Shown in pieces: positions 10,370-21,828 of a stretch of DNA of 64,000 bases. Source of the DNA: Erpobdella octoculata. Its lineage: Eukaryota > Annelida > Clitellata > Hirudinida > Erpobdellidae. Positions within the stretch are counted from its first letter, which is position 1. The number at the start of each line of letters is the position of its first letter. Where the stretch lies: assembly GCA_963978895.1 (NCBI GenBank), contig OZ022240.1, positions 15,737,217-15,801,216 of the forward strand, written 5' to 3'. The position numbers and the translations under genes were made by a program. A model generated the notes under the pieces. The model did no database searches. It saw only the letters and a list, made by a program, of their open reading frames with translations, and had not been told where the DNA came from.

Positions 10370-13360
10370 AGAGGCACCTGGTTGCTTGGAGAAACTGATG
10401 TGACTATTTAAAAGGTGATTTAAGTTGTTAATGTTATCTCAAAGAATCCTATAAAAGCAGCACTTGCATCTAACGGTTCCGAAAATCAAAAACGACTAAT
10501 AACCACAAACATCATTTAGGAAAATGACAGGATCTGGCAGGTGTGGGGGAGACTTCGCCCCATGCTTCGCCCTCCCCTGAGTCTCCTGAAATGGAAGTGG
10601 GTTCCTCCTGATGTTGAAGGGGTCCCTGATTTTCAAGTAGGCCCCGATCCTGGCGTTGGTACAATTCTCCTTAACTTTGAAGTAGTCTCTTTATTAAATT
10701 GAAACAATATTACCCTCCCCGCTGGGGAGATGGGCCTGATGGGCGTCAACTTTTTTCTTCAAGAAAAGTCAATGACCGAGGTGGTAGCAGTGTTAATTCA
10801 GTTTCAAAAATCATTTATGTTTCAGAATCCATAAAGTTTTCTCCATGTCACATAAACCATGTTTTAGTTTCAGTTTTGTTTTAATTTTCAGTTTCAGTTT
10901 CTATAGAGTTTGCTTATGCAACTTTTCAGTCTCAGTTTCTATAGAGTTTCTTATGTGCATCTTTTCAGTTTCAGTTTCTATAGAGTTTCTTATGCATCTT
11001 TTCAGTTTCTATTTACTTCAGTAACAGTTTTAGAACAACGTAATACCCAAAAATTGTTTGCATTGTGAGACATAATTTATTCAAAACGAAGATAAAAAAA
11101 ATTCAAAGCTTATTAAGGCATAATTCCTAATTTATTCTCATTTCTAGTGATTTTAACGTTTTGTTTTGTCGACCTTGAGAGAGCATAGACCACAATAGTA
11201 AAATCTTTTTAAATCCTAAGGGAGACGATTCTTAATACGTTTATATAACATTTATTAAGATTTGTTTTTAGGAATTTTATACGGTGGAGCAAGACTGATT
11301 TCCGCCCAACAAAATACAAATAATTTGTAATCATGGCATGACCATTTTTTTGTGGCAAGTGACTGATATATCTAGATAGATTATAGATAGTATCAATATA
11401 ATCTCACTACGCTATACCTATACAAAAACAAGTTTCACATAGACTTTTTTAATACTGTAAAGACAAATGCAATATAGGTGCATGCACCTACTTCAAGCTT
11501 TACTAGTCATTATTATAACAGAGCTATATAAATTACTCGGTATAAGTCCAATAATATGAGTTCGTTTAAGTTTAAATGGGTATGTTTAGTAAAATCCGCA
11601 TCAAGTTTAAAGTTAATGACGTTCGTTTTCAAAGTTTTGAGAGTTATTATACATCAGTCTGTAGTCTGTAGTATATTTGACCTAAAACAGGAAAGAGTGT
11701 ATGTTTTTGCTCGTCTGTCTATAAGGGGCTCCTAAAATTTAAGTGACGGGCTGAGTACGGAGAATGGTATACTTCCGAGGGCAAAGGGAGCTGGAAATTT
11801 GGACAAAAACCCTTAAAAATTGGGCCAAAAGTGGCTGGAAATTTGGGCAGAAATTCCTAAAAGTTAGACAAAACGGGCTAGGAATTTGAGCAGAAAAAAT
11901 TCGATATGATTTTTTTTAACAAATATTTTGTAACCCATTTTTTCGGTCATTAGTTTTTAAGAAAAAAGTAAAAGTTTAAAAAAAACTTAAGTCTTTAAAA
12001 TTATCTACGACCAGGAGCGTCATTTTAAAAAAAGCATGGGAACGAAATGAGGGGGTAGTCGTGGGAGCTTTTTCAATTTTTTACTTTCCAAGTTTGGTGG
12101 GGTAGTCTTAGATACTTTTTTCATATTTTGTCCAAACTTCGTAGCTATATTTTCCAAAAAAAATATAAAGACTACTTCCTTGTCCCTCCCCATGTCTACA
12201 ATTACTTCCCCACTATTTTCTTCCCGCTATCAATCATTTTAAAAAAATTAAATTAAGGTACGACCACCCTCCCCCGGTCAACCACTATTTTGTAAAAAAT
12301 GCAGTACCACAGCCAAACATTAGCCATGTAACTTATCAGTAAAGGGTCCCACTAAGGATTTGGGGGGAACCACTCACACCCTAGCTCCGCCACTACAAAT
12401 ATATTTATTTTGTTCAACTGCAGTTGCTTGTGTTTTCGTTTTAGCAGTTCTGCTGAATTAATGTAGCTGGTTTGGTTCATTGCTGAACATCCAAAGAATA
12501 TATTTTAAGTTTTTATTAGAGAATAATAATTTTTATATAACTTTTAAATGTAAAACAAAAATCAAAAAGTTGATGAAAACATTTTGTTATGAAACAAAGC
12601 CACAACTTATTTTATGTTGTTAACATCATAGTAAAAACATTTTTAGCATAATTTTTTAGCTGTTTCTGACTAGCTTTGAGTTTTAAGGCTGTATGCTACG
12701 GTACTATGTTAATAAGGTTGCCCGTTTATTACATATCGATGTTTTCTCGTTTTTTAGATTACAGTTTAAACTCTTTGTTAGATTATTCAACAATGCTGAC
12801 ATTTATGGAGAACAGTATTGAGACAAAATGACTAGGTAAACAACTTGATCCATCATTAAAATAAAATTTTCACTGGTGGAAACTTTCGCGGCCAAAACGT
12901 TTGAAAACTTTCCGGGAATTTTCATCACCAAACACTTGAAGAGAAATTATAGAAAAAAAAACAAATAAAATGTAATTTAAAAAATCGAGTCACACTCCAT
13001 CCTGACAGTGGCGATTCAATATCAAGATCTTGATTGTAACAAAAACTATAATAAATCTACGACAATTGCACAAAAAATGTTATCTTTTTCTAAAACAATT
13101 AAATTGGATTTAATTTCCTTTTTTTGTATAGGGAATGCCAATGGCAATGAGCCTCCGAGTTGGACTTAATTTTTTCCTTGGTTACAGTCATAGGCTTAAA
13201 AAGTGCGCTATGCTATACAAATTTTTAAACTGCTTGTTCTCTAATTTTTTTAAACTCTACAACATTGATCCTGAACAACGAAATAATTAATTTGTGAAAG
13301 CTTTTTGTATTTTCGTTGAAAGGTCATTTGATCATCTGAATTTTTTACACTTTATACCCA
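10370..13360. other. Intergenic, no gene seen
   Basis: AT-rich. About 10.88-11.01 kb has roughly three copies of a CAGTTTCTATAGAGTTTCTTATG-like unit (about 50-60 bp period). About 11.76-11.90 kb has short degenerate 'GGAAATTTGG.CAAAA' repeats. Otherwise no coding or RNA signal found. The region would hold the NEK11 promoter near 10.4 kb. Confidence 0.5.
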
Positions 13361-13364
13361 ACAG

Positions 13365-13767
13365 TTCATCAGCCCCATTTTATGCCCAACAGTTCATCAG
13401 CCCCATTTTATGCCTAACAGTTCATCAACCCCATTTTATGCCCAACAATTCATCAACCCCATTTTATGCCTAACAGTTCATCAACCCCATTTTATGCCCA
13501 ACAATTCATCAACCCCATTTTATGCCCATTAATTCATCAACCCCATTTTATGCCCAACAGTTCATCAACCCCATTTTATGCCTAACAGTTCATCAACCCC
13601 ATTTTATGCCCAACAATTCATCAACCCCATTTTATGCCCAACAATTCATCAACCCCATTTTATGCCCAACAGTTCATCAACCCCATTTTATGCCTAACAG
13701 ATCATCAACCCCATTTTATGTCCTACAGTTCATCACTATTCATCAGCCCCATTTTATGTCCAACCGG
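13365..13767. repeat. 28-bp minisatellite, about 14 copies
   Basis: Unit TTCATCAACCCCATTTTATG followed by CCCAACAG; copies differ mainly at CAA/CAG and CCC/CCT positions and one copy is shortened. It keeps short reading frames open, but these are artefacts of the repeat. Confidence 0.95.
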
Positions 13768-14512
13768 AATAATAAATTTAAAATCTTATCATTTTCTTTT
13801 TAATTTTAATCATATCTCTCTCAACATTATTAAACCATTTTCAGGAAAGTGCTAATTTGTTGTTCTATATTTATGCAGCCGTTTTCATTCTCATAGAACT
13901 TTGGTGTCAATAACTGCTTCCGGGTGAGGGTTACGACGTATCCACAGACTTATAATATTATATTATAAGTCTAAGGACGCATCTCTATCATTGCTTCGTA
14001 GCAGATTTACTTTTGAATTTCAGTAACAGGCGCACGGGTCATCCTCAAGCGAGATTAATTTCTTCAGAGGCTCCCTATGGAAACAACTTCTTTTTCTATT
14101 TTGTTGTTTGCATTTATTTTCAGTTTTCTTTCAACTTGTTTTTTTTAAATGTTTTGTTATGCTCAATAAATAAAATTCAAAAATATAAGGATATTTTTTC
14201 ATTACAGATTATGGTTTTTTACACTATGTAGGTGTTTCAAAACAAGAAAGAAAATGGCAATCACTTAAAAAAAATAACATAAAATATTTTTTATTCACAA
14301 TCACACTTCTTGTTGTTCAATTAAGCAGAAAATTAACACGTGGACTCACTGTTGCATGCATTTTATTAAAATTAAACTAAAATAACAGAATTTAAAAAAG
14401 TTTCTTTGTATTTTGAAGCCTTCGTTTCATAAAAACATTAAAAAAAATTTAAATAAATTGTTTAAAATATTTAAGAAAATGCATTGTCATGAAAAGCAAG
14501 CTTATATTATAA
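13768..14512. other. AT-rich non-coding stretch with a short palindrome
   Basis: No gene seen. A near-perfect 27-bp palindrome (AGACTTATAATA...ATTATAAGTCT) lies at 13946-13972. The last 40 bp resemble 2.94-2.98 kb, a repeat into which repeat A copy 1 is inserted. Confidence 0.4.
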
Positions 14513-16127
14513 ACTAGCAGTGCCCGTAGCGGCTTTGCTCGCATGAAATTAGAGAGTTTGAACCGTGCATCCATAGTAGAGATCAATTTTTTAGGTCTCG
14601 GCTCGGCCCGTCGACAAATTAGCCCAGCCCGTTTTAAAAACCCAAACTCCTGGCCCGGCACAGCCCGTCTGAATTAGGCCCGGCCGATTCTTACAGGCCT
14701 AGAAGTTCTATATAGGTAGCCTACTTGATGAAAAACTTTGGCCCTTCCCACCTTGACTTCAGGTTTGGCCCGGCCCAACTGAAGACCCTAAAATCACTAA
14801 AATATCTATATACTTGGTGAAAAACCTTGGCCCGTCCCACTTTGATTTAAGGTTTGGCCTGGCCCGTGTGAAGACTCTAAAATAATGGCTTGGCCCGGCC
14901 GGTGATAAACTGGACTTAGCTACTTTTAACCGGCACAAAACTTCAAAATACTAATTTTTACATTTGTAGCACTTACAGTTTTTGAGTAGCAGTTATTTTG
15001 AAATCAAATAACCCTAATTTCCACCCCACATTTGAGGTCCTGGAAACCAAATTTTTAAAAAATGTCGAAACACTTACATCATTATTTTTAGAGTAGAAAC
15101 TAAATACTAATTTTAATATCTGTAGCATTCACAGTTTTTGAGTAGCAGTTACTTTAAAAACCAAAGAAACCTTTTTTCCACCCCACATTTGAGGTCCTGA
15201 AAACCAAAATTTCAAAAAATGCTGAAACATATATCCTTATTTTTAGAGTAGAAACTAAATACTAATTTTTACTTTTGTAGCATTTACAGTTGTTGAGTAG
15301 CAGTTACTTTAAAAACCAAGTAACCCTATTTTCCACCCCACATTTGTAGTCCTGGAAACCAAATTTTCAAAAAATGGTGAAACATATTCTTATTTTTAGA
15401 GTAGAAACTAAATACTAATTTTTACTTTTGTAGCATTCACAGATTTTGAGTAGCAGCTACTTTAAAAACCAAGTAATCCTATTGTCCACCCCACATTTAA
15501 GGTCCTGGAAACCAAATTTGTACAAAATGGTGAAACACGTATATCTTTATTTTCAGAATAGAAACTAAATACTAATTTTTACATATGTGGTATTTACACT
15601 TTTTGAGTAGCAGTTACTTTAAAAAACAAATAACCCTATTTTCCACCCCACATTTGAAGTCCTGAAAACCAAATTTTCAAAAAATGCTAAAACACGTATT
15701 TCATTATTTTTGGAGTAGAAACTAAATACTAATTTTTACTCTTGTAGCATTCACAGTTTTTGAGTAGCAGCTACTTTAAAAACCAAATAACCCAATTTTC
15801 CAACCCACATTTGAGGTCCGGGAAACCGAATTTTCAAAAAATGGTGAAACACGTATCTTTTTATTTTTTAAGAAGAATCCATATACCAAATTTCGAAATC
15901 TCCTCATTTTTGGTTTTCGAGATATACATTGTTCTAGAAAAAAGTTTGTTTTCCAGTTTCTTCCCTTCAGGAACAAAATTTTCAAATATCCTTTCTTAGT
16001 GGATGCTTACGCAATAAAAGTAATATATGTTCCAAATTTCATGTTCCTAGGATGAGGCGTTTGAGCTCGGCGTTGATTATCAGTCAGTCAGTCAGTCAGT
16101 CAGGACATGTTCTTTTATATATATAGA
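14513..16127 (-). mobile_element. Repeat family A, copy 1 (full length)
   Basis: Unclassified non-coding element, 1615 bp. Order on the plus strand: head ACTAGCAGTGCCCGTAGCGG; GC-rich modules with GGCCCGGCCCG repeated about three times (14.60-14.92 kb); about six tandem monomers of about 155 bp (TTGAGTAGCAGTTACTTTAA... CCACCCCACATTTGAGG; starts near 14994, 15140, 15295, 15448, 15605, 15762); a unique 3' block; (GTCA)n; and the end GGACATGTTCTTTTATATATATAGA. Copy 3 (41117-42727) has the same order inverted. The head, the microsatellite core and the TATATATAGA end recall non-coding repeats common in invertebrates, but I cannot assign a superfamily. Confidence 0.8.
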
Positions 16128-16580
16128 TTGTCATTTTTATTGGACGACGGGAAGTTTTTTAATTTACACTTCAAAGGTTTGTCTACAAGCAAGTTAGACC
16201 GGCTAATAGGGCTTATGAGTGAATAGAAGACATGCATAAACCATCGTTGCGTCTAAAAAATGTATGCAAAAATCTACCTTTGTTTTGTTTACTATTACTT
16301 GTTAAACTTAAAACGGTTGTTAGCAAGAAATTTTTTTAAAATCATTATTAATTAAATTATTATAGCCATATGTTAAAAATAAATTCAATTCAGGTTCCAT
16401 GTTTTGTTTAAAACATATTATTGTTGCTCTGACGTAAGAATATGATTATGGAAGTAAACACAAACAAACTAACCATAAACAGAAAAATTGCAACTCGGTT
16501 TTCATAACATCGCTTTTATTTTCATGTGGCGGCACCATCTATCAACTAGGAATAGAACAGCATCCTTATTGGACCTAAAT
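16128..16580. other. Upstream region of the 523-aa gene
   Basis: AT-rich, no gene. The first 50 bp continue the repeat that copy 1 of family A disrupted. The rest should include the promoter of the downstream intronless gene; no clear TATA box can be singled out in such AT-rich DNA. Confidence 0.3.
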
Positions 16581-16581
16581 A

Positions 16582-18153
16582 ATGTCAAATAATCGCTCAA
16601 CGGAAATACCAAACTACAGAAAAAAATCCAACAGAGAAATTTTGGAAAAGCCATCGGTTAACTTCAGTGATAAAAAACGATCTGGAAAGAATTCGGTCAA
16701 AAGAACATACACATCATCAAAATGTTCAGAAGTTGGTGGTGATATTGGAGATGTTAGGTTGAGAGCTATTTATAACGTTAACAAAAAGAATGCAATAAAC
16801 TTGTCTGCCAACAACGAAGATGACAATGACACCGCCGCTGATAACAATGACGATGAAGCGAGTAAACAAGTAAGTGAGAAAGTAGCTGGTGATGCTGAAC
16901 AAGTCAGTGAGCAGAATGAGCCCAGCATTGTGGCCGAGAAGAAAAGCGTGAGGGCATCAAGTATCAAACAGATAACTGAGCAAGAAGCAGTTTCAGGCGA
17001 CGAAGAAAATGAAGTTCCACAAGAACCACCAGCCACAACTCCTTCCGCAAAAAAGGAAGAAAGCACTAAAGAACTCGAAATTAGGAAATCCGCCAGAAGT
17101 AAAAGTGTATTTAAACCTGTCGAAGAAAAGAAAAGTGAAAAAGCTGAGAAACCAGAAAAAATAAGAAAAAAAGATAAATCGAAGACAAATAAGCTTCGCA
17201 CAAAATCAAATAAACATCACGATAATGAAGATTCTGATGAAAGCGAAGATGACGACAAATACTGTCGCGATCCGTGTTCTTCAGATCTGAAAAACCGAGA
17301 ATTGTGTCGTTTTCTTTTCAAACATTTTAAGTGTCTGAAAAATGCCGGCTCGTGTCAAAACCAAAAGTCACGTTTCAGCGTTAGTTCTCCAAACGACGTG
17401 TGCGATTTCGAAGAGGAAGAGATGTCAGCCTGCAATTTCGGGTGTGGTGGTGGTGCAAGTAACGTGGTTCGTCAGCACGAAGCAAAATGTTTTGTTAACC
17501 AGCGAAGAGAACGTTACGAAAGCAATTCTCAAAAATGTCTTCCGAACGCGTATCAGCAGGATGATATCAACAGCTGTTACAATCAACCAGCCAGGTATGA
17601 AGACCCTTATTGTACAACGAGACGTAACCAGGGCTCCTATAAAAACAACTGCATGGGTGGTCCTTACTATCCCGAATACAGACCACCACCCGATGAAACC
17701 TATTGGGACACAGGGCGTCAAGAAAACATAGATCGTGATGAATTGGCCTGGAATAATGTGAGACGGATAGGAAGTAATGGTTTTGGTGGTTTAACTGCAG
17801 ATAAACAATTACAGGAAAACACTTTGAAGGAAGCTATTGAACAGATTAGTCAAGTAGTCACTGCTGCTTACAAACTACTTGATGAAGCTCTCAAGGCCAA
17901 GGCTGAGCAACCACTGCCTTTTGTACGACCAACTACTCCAAAACCCAGAGCTGCTCCACATGCTGTTTTTCAGTTGCCAGAAAAAGTATTTTGCAAAACT
18001 TCAGACCAATCTATTTGGAAAAAAATAGATTCAATGCCACCGGCTGATCACACTGTTCTTAACGATATTACAGAATCAAAACCTTTTTGTCAAGAAGGTG
18101 AAACTGATCAAACAGCTTGTACGTTGAGTGAAATAAGATACATATTTAAATAA
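16582..18153 (+). CDS. Uncharacterised intronless protein, charged with Cys-rich centre
   Basis: A 523-aa open frame without introns; I do not recognise the family. Residues 1 to about 225 are charged, repetitive and probably disordered (acidic runs near 80-95, Lys/Glu-rich 150-210). From about 228 to 345 there is a Cys-rich part with KYCRDPCSSD, ELCRFLFKHFKCLKNAGSC and CNFGCGGG, then a Tyr/Pro/Gln-rich stretch. Residues about 410-440 (LKEAIEQISQVVTAAYKLLDEAL) look helical, followed by a Pro-rich segment and a Cys-containing tail. No signal peptide or membrane segment. ATTAAA at 18173-18178 could serve as poly(A) signal. KYC[RK].-C-SS recurs in the protein at 23.5 kb, so the two may be distant paralogues. 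Codon use is regular and no stops interrupt, so it is probably a real gene. Confidence 0.75.
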   Translation: MSNNRSTEIPNYRKKSNREILEKPSVNFSDKKRSGKNSVKRTYTSSKCSEVGGDIGDVRLRAIYNVNKKNAINLSANNEDDNDTAADNNDDEASKQVSEKVAGDAEQVSEQNEPSIVAEKKSVRASSIKQITEQEAVSGDEENEVPQEPPATTPSAKKEESTKELEIRKSARSKSVFKPVEEKKSEKAEKPEKIRKKDKSKTNKLRTKSNKHHDNEDSDESEDDDKYCRDPCSSDLKNRELCRFLFKHFKCLKNAGSCQNQKSRFSVSSPNDVCDFEEEEMSACNFGCGGGASNVVRQHEAKCFVNQRRERYESNSQKCLPNAYQQDDINSCYNQPARYEDPYCTTRRNQGSYKNNCMGGPYYPEYRPPPDETYWDTGRQENIDRDELAWNNVRRIGSNGFGGLTADKQLQENTLKEAIEQISQVVTAAYKLLDEALKAKAEQPLPFVRPTTPKPRAAPHAVFQLPEKVFCKTSDQSIWKKIDSMPPADHTVLNDITESKPFCQEGETDQTACTLSEIRYIFK

Positions 18154-18172
18154 CCGATATTTCGTTTTTATG

Positions 18173-18178
18173 ATTAAA
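18173..18178 (+). promoter_or_regulatory. Possible poly(A) signal ATTAAA
   Basis: ATTAAA 20 bp after the stop codon of the 523-aa gene. Confidence 0.35.
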
Positions 18179-18533
18179 TTTTATATCATTTTGTAACCAA
18201 ACGTGGCTTTGTTTAAGTTTGTTTACAGCTCTAGCTAATAGTCTCCAAACAAAATAAGGTTTGAGAGCTTTATTTAAAATATTTAGTTTTCACAGATTAA
18301 ATAATTACCTAACCATTAAGTATGAAATTTAAAGCAAAAACATGTATGTAGTCTCAAAATTCGTTACTCACACTTGAACCCTGTAGGCTTATAATTATTC
18401 TTTAATTTCAAATTAGTTAAATTTGAAATTTTTCAAGTTAAATGAGTTTCAAAACAAAATCTCCTAACGTTAAATTTATGCTTGCGAATAATGATCACTG
18501 CATACACTTAGACAAGAAGGTTTACACTAATTT

Positions 18534-18648
18534 ATAGAAATAATTAATAGAATTTATAGATGTAGTTAACAGAATTTATATAAATAATTAATAGAATTCA
18601 TAGAAATAATTAACAGAATTTATAGAAATAGTTAACAGAATTTAGACA
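18534..18648. repeat. Short tandem repeat (about 23 bp unit, about 5 copies)
   Basis: Imperfect copies of TAGAAATAATTAACAGAATT in the intergenic gap ahead of gypsy-1. The remaining 18154-18759 is AT-rich without a visible gene. Confidence 0.75.
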
Positions 18649-18759
18649 GATGCCGCTTGAATTAAACCACTAGATCTTCCATTTCATATTTTAATCGAAT
18701 GCTTTGACATAATTGGTGATCTGACTGAAATGTTTTGGCTGGTTGTTTTCCACCATTAC

Positions 18760-18872
18760 TGTTACAATATGTAGTTTTATATCGTAAGCGCTGTCGTATT
18801 ATATCTAGGTTATGGCATGTCTGTGAAACAACTTATACTTATTTTCATTCAATAAAGTTTGTTCTTGAAACA
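18760..18872 (+). repeat. Gypsy-1 5' LTR
   Basis: 113 bp, TGTTACAATATG...CTTGAAACA, with an AATAAA inside (about 18851). About 10 differences from the 3' LTR by eye, mostly transitions, so the insertion is not recent. Confidence 0.95.
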
Positions 18873-18986
18873 TGGTGGCAGCGATCTGAACTGACGCCTA
18901 TAACAAGAATTAATCGCATTTCGTAACTCACGATAACTGAATCGAATTGAGCAATAATACTCTCTCGTTACAATTTTGTTTCTAAA

Positions 18987-19912
18987 ATGGTAGTACAGCA
19001 ACCGATGTTTCTACCTGGAATATCTCCACCGTCAGCTACTCCAAAACCCAGTTGGATCCTGTAAAGTCAAGAACAGAGAACTGGAAGCTGTTCAAGCAGC
19101 AGTGGAAAAGCTTCGAGATCGTCGCGCGCCTTGACACGACGGATAATCGCTATCTAGTTGCCCTGTTCCTGTCGTGTATCGGGAAAGAATTGCTTAAACT
19201 GTACAACGCATTTCAGTTTGCTGCTGACGAAGAACAAACGATCGACGTGGTGATCAAAAATTCGACGAAATCATCATCGGTGAAGTCAACGAGACATACG
19301 AGCGGTATGTTTTCAATTCGTGTGTACAACAGAACGAGAGCTTTGACGCGTATGTTACGCAGCTGCGCACGTTAGAGAAAACGTGTAATTTCTGTGAATG
19401 CTTGAAAGACACATTGTTGCGTGACAAGATCGTTGTCGGTATTCGAGACACAGCAGTCCGGAAAAAAACTACTTCAGACAAGAGAGCTAACATTGCACAG
19501 GTGTATGGACATCTGCAGAGTAGCGGAGGCAGCCGACACCCAACTGAAGACCATGGCGAGTGCAGACACAGTGCACAAGGTATCAACGCACAAGAACTTT
19601 TGTGACAGAAATCACAAAGAGAAAACAGAAGGAAAATCCAGTAAGGGATATGGACCGGACAGTGAGTGTAAGATTTGCGGACGCAAACACCAGATGGCCA
19701 AGGACAATTGCCCAGCCTGGGGTCAGACATGCCGTATTTGCAAAAGGAAAAATCACTTTGCAGTGAAATGCAGTAAGAAACATAAAAGTACATGCAACTG
19801 CAGACGATGGATCCGACGACGACAATGTCTACAATGTGAACGCTGCAGGCACCAACAAAGCTATTTATGCCGAGATGCACGTCCAAGGAAGACCCGTGAG
19901 AATGCAGATTGA
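18987..19912 (+). pseudogene. Gypsy-1 gag with zinc knuckle, frameshifted
   Basis: The first ATG (18987) leads to a stop within 80 bp; the Gag matrix/capsid-like sequence (ENWKLFKQQWKSFEIVARL) runs in a second frame from about 19052, and the end in a third frame. That third frame has two Cys clusters, CKICGRKHQMAKDNC and CRICKRKNHFAVKC; the second is the CCHC RNA-binding knuckle. At least two frameshifts separate the pieces. Confidence 0.85.
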
Positions 19913-21828
19913 CAGCGGGGCCTCGGTCAATCTGATAAACGAACGTTTCGTTAAGACAGAAAGTATTTGACCTACAGGATCAGTCCTAGTTATGTGGAAC
20001 CAAACACAGGTGAAACCTATAGGTAGGTGCAAGGTTGTTCTTTTTAATCCAAAGAATCACAAGAAACATTCTGTTGATTTCATCGTCGTAAAGGAAAACC
20101 TGATGACAGTATTAGGCACCAAGGACAGCCAGCTGATGGGGTTACTGACAGTCCACAGTGAAAACTTCAAGCGTATAGCCGCTGTGAACAGCACTGTCGA
20201 TGTGATAGAACGGTACAAAGACGTGTTTGTTGATGAGCTAGGATTGCTAACAGGCCGAGTGCACTTGGAGGTAGACCCGAGCATCAGTCCACATGTCGCG
20301 GCAGCACGCCGGATTCCTGTATCAATACAAGGACGTGTCAAGGCCGAACTGGATCTGCTTGTAAAACGAAGAGTGCTGAGTCCAGTTGATCGACCTACTG
20401 ATTGGGTAAACAACATGGTAGTCACAATGAATAAGTCAGGTGAACTGAGTATCTGTTTGGAACCAAAGCCATTAAATGTTGCATTGAAGCGTAAAAATTT
20501 CCAGTTACCGATTCTCGATGACGTGTTACCGGAGCTGACGAAAGCAAAAATATTCAGTAGTGCAGATTTGCAAAATGGATACCATCACGTGTTACTTGAT
20601 GACGAGTCGAGTTTGTTGACAACATTCGCAACGCCGTACGGAAAGTATTGTTATTTACGTCTGCCATTTGGGCCAAGGGTCTCCAGCGAGATATTTCAAA
20701 AGAAAATACTGGCAGCTGTTGGAGACTTGCCTGTTGTACTATGTATTGCAGATGATTTGATTGTGTATGGTGTCGGAGATACGCATACCGAAGCTATGAA
20801 AGATCATGATCAGAAATTAGTGAGGTTACTTGAGAGATGCCGTCAGGTAGGCATTCGGCTAAATGCTAAATAACTGAAACTGAGACAGAGCTCCATCGTA
20901 TTTCTGGGACACCTAGTGTCAAGTGAAGGTTTGAAACCGCACCCTGCGAAGGTCGAAGCTGTCAACAAACTACCAGTGCCGACCAGCGTCGAAGAAGTAC
21001 AGCGGGTTAATGGATTCGTGAACTATCTCGCCAAATTCTTGCCACGTTTGAGTGACGTCATGGAGCCGCTGCGAAAGCTAACCAGAGCCGATGCAGAATG
21101 GTAATGGGGTCAAGAACAGGACAATGCATTTCAGGAAATCAAGAATCTCGAGGCGACGGCTCCAATACTGCGTTATTATGATCTGAAGAAGGAATTTACA
21201 ATTCAGTGCGATGCCAGCGAGAGAAGCTTGTGAGCAGCGTTGCTCCAAGAAGGACAACCCATTGCATATGCGAGTCGGCTTTGACAGATACCGTGATGCG
21301 GTATGCCCAGATTGAGAAAGAAGCATTGGCGATCATATACAGCGTGGAAAAATTCAACCAGTACACATATGGTCGGAAAGTCACTATTTTATCAGATCAC
21401 AAACCTCTAGAGAGCATCATAAAAAATCGCTATACAAAGCGCCAAGACGTTTGCAAGGAATGCTATTACGCTTACAACGCTACGACATATCCATCAGATA
21501 CACACAAGGAAAGTCAATATATCTGGTCGATACACTTTCACGTGCATTCCTGCCAGGGACGGCAAAAAATCTAAATCTAGAACAAGTTATGATGACCAGA
21601 TTTGTCTCAATCTCTGAGGCAAGACTCATCGCATTGCGTCAGGCAACAGAGACTGATGAGTCACTGCAGGCATTGAAGGAAACAGTGATGCAAGGATGGC
21701 CTGCAGATAAAACAACGTTGGATCTACGAGTGATGCCATATCATTCAGTACGTGATGAAATATCAGTACAAAACGGTCTGCTGTGCCGTGGCGAGCGAGT
21801 CATAGTGCCGGCATCATTGAGGCGATAA
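19860..21828 (+). pseudogene. Gypsy-1 protease, RT and RNase H, with stops
   Basis: Protease: IDSGASVNLIN near 19908, the DSG active site. RT at 19992-20873: IFSSADLQNGYHHVLL, TTFATPYGKYCYLRLPFG, and ADDLIVYG, which keeps the two catalytic Asp. An in-frame TAA at 20871 cuts RT from the connection domain (FLGHLVSSEGLKPHPAKVEAV), and another TAA follows at 21102. RNase H is recognisable (FTIQCDAS, QIEKEALAIIYSVEKFNQY, LSDHKPLES) but crosses a stop at about 21231 and a frameshift near 21285. Confidence 0.9.

Noticed and set aside
13365..13767. CRISPR-like look of the 28-bp repeat array
   Set aside because: Units are directly contiguous without unique spacers, in a eukaryotic genome: a minisatellite.
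15760..15999. Overlapping small frames on both strands in repeat A
   Set aside because: Differ between copies 1 and 3 and match nothing; chance frames in a non-coding repeat.
16770..17201. 143-residue minus-strand frame rich in Ser and Leu
   Set aside because: Antisense shadow of the charged region of the 523-aa gene; same for frames opposite 17.4-17.7 and 25.6-26.0 kb.
19254..19886. 210-residue minus-strand frame
   Set aside because: Antisense to gypsy-1 gag, whose plus-strand zinc knuckle explains the region.
21655..21690. Hammerhead-like CTGATGAGTC followed by GAAAC
   Set aside because: No complementary stem II or stem I, and it lies in gypsy-1 coding sequence.
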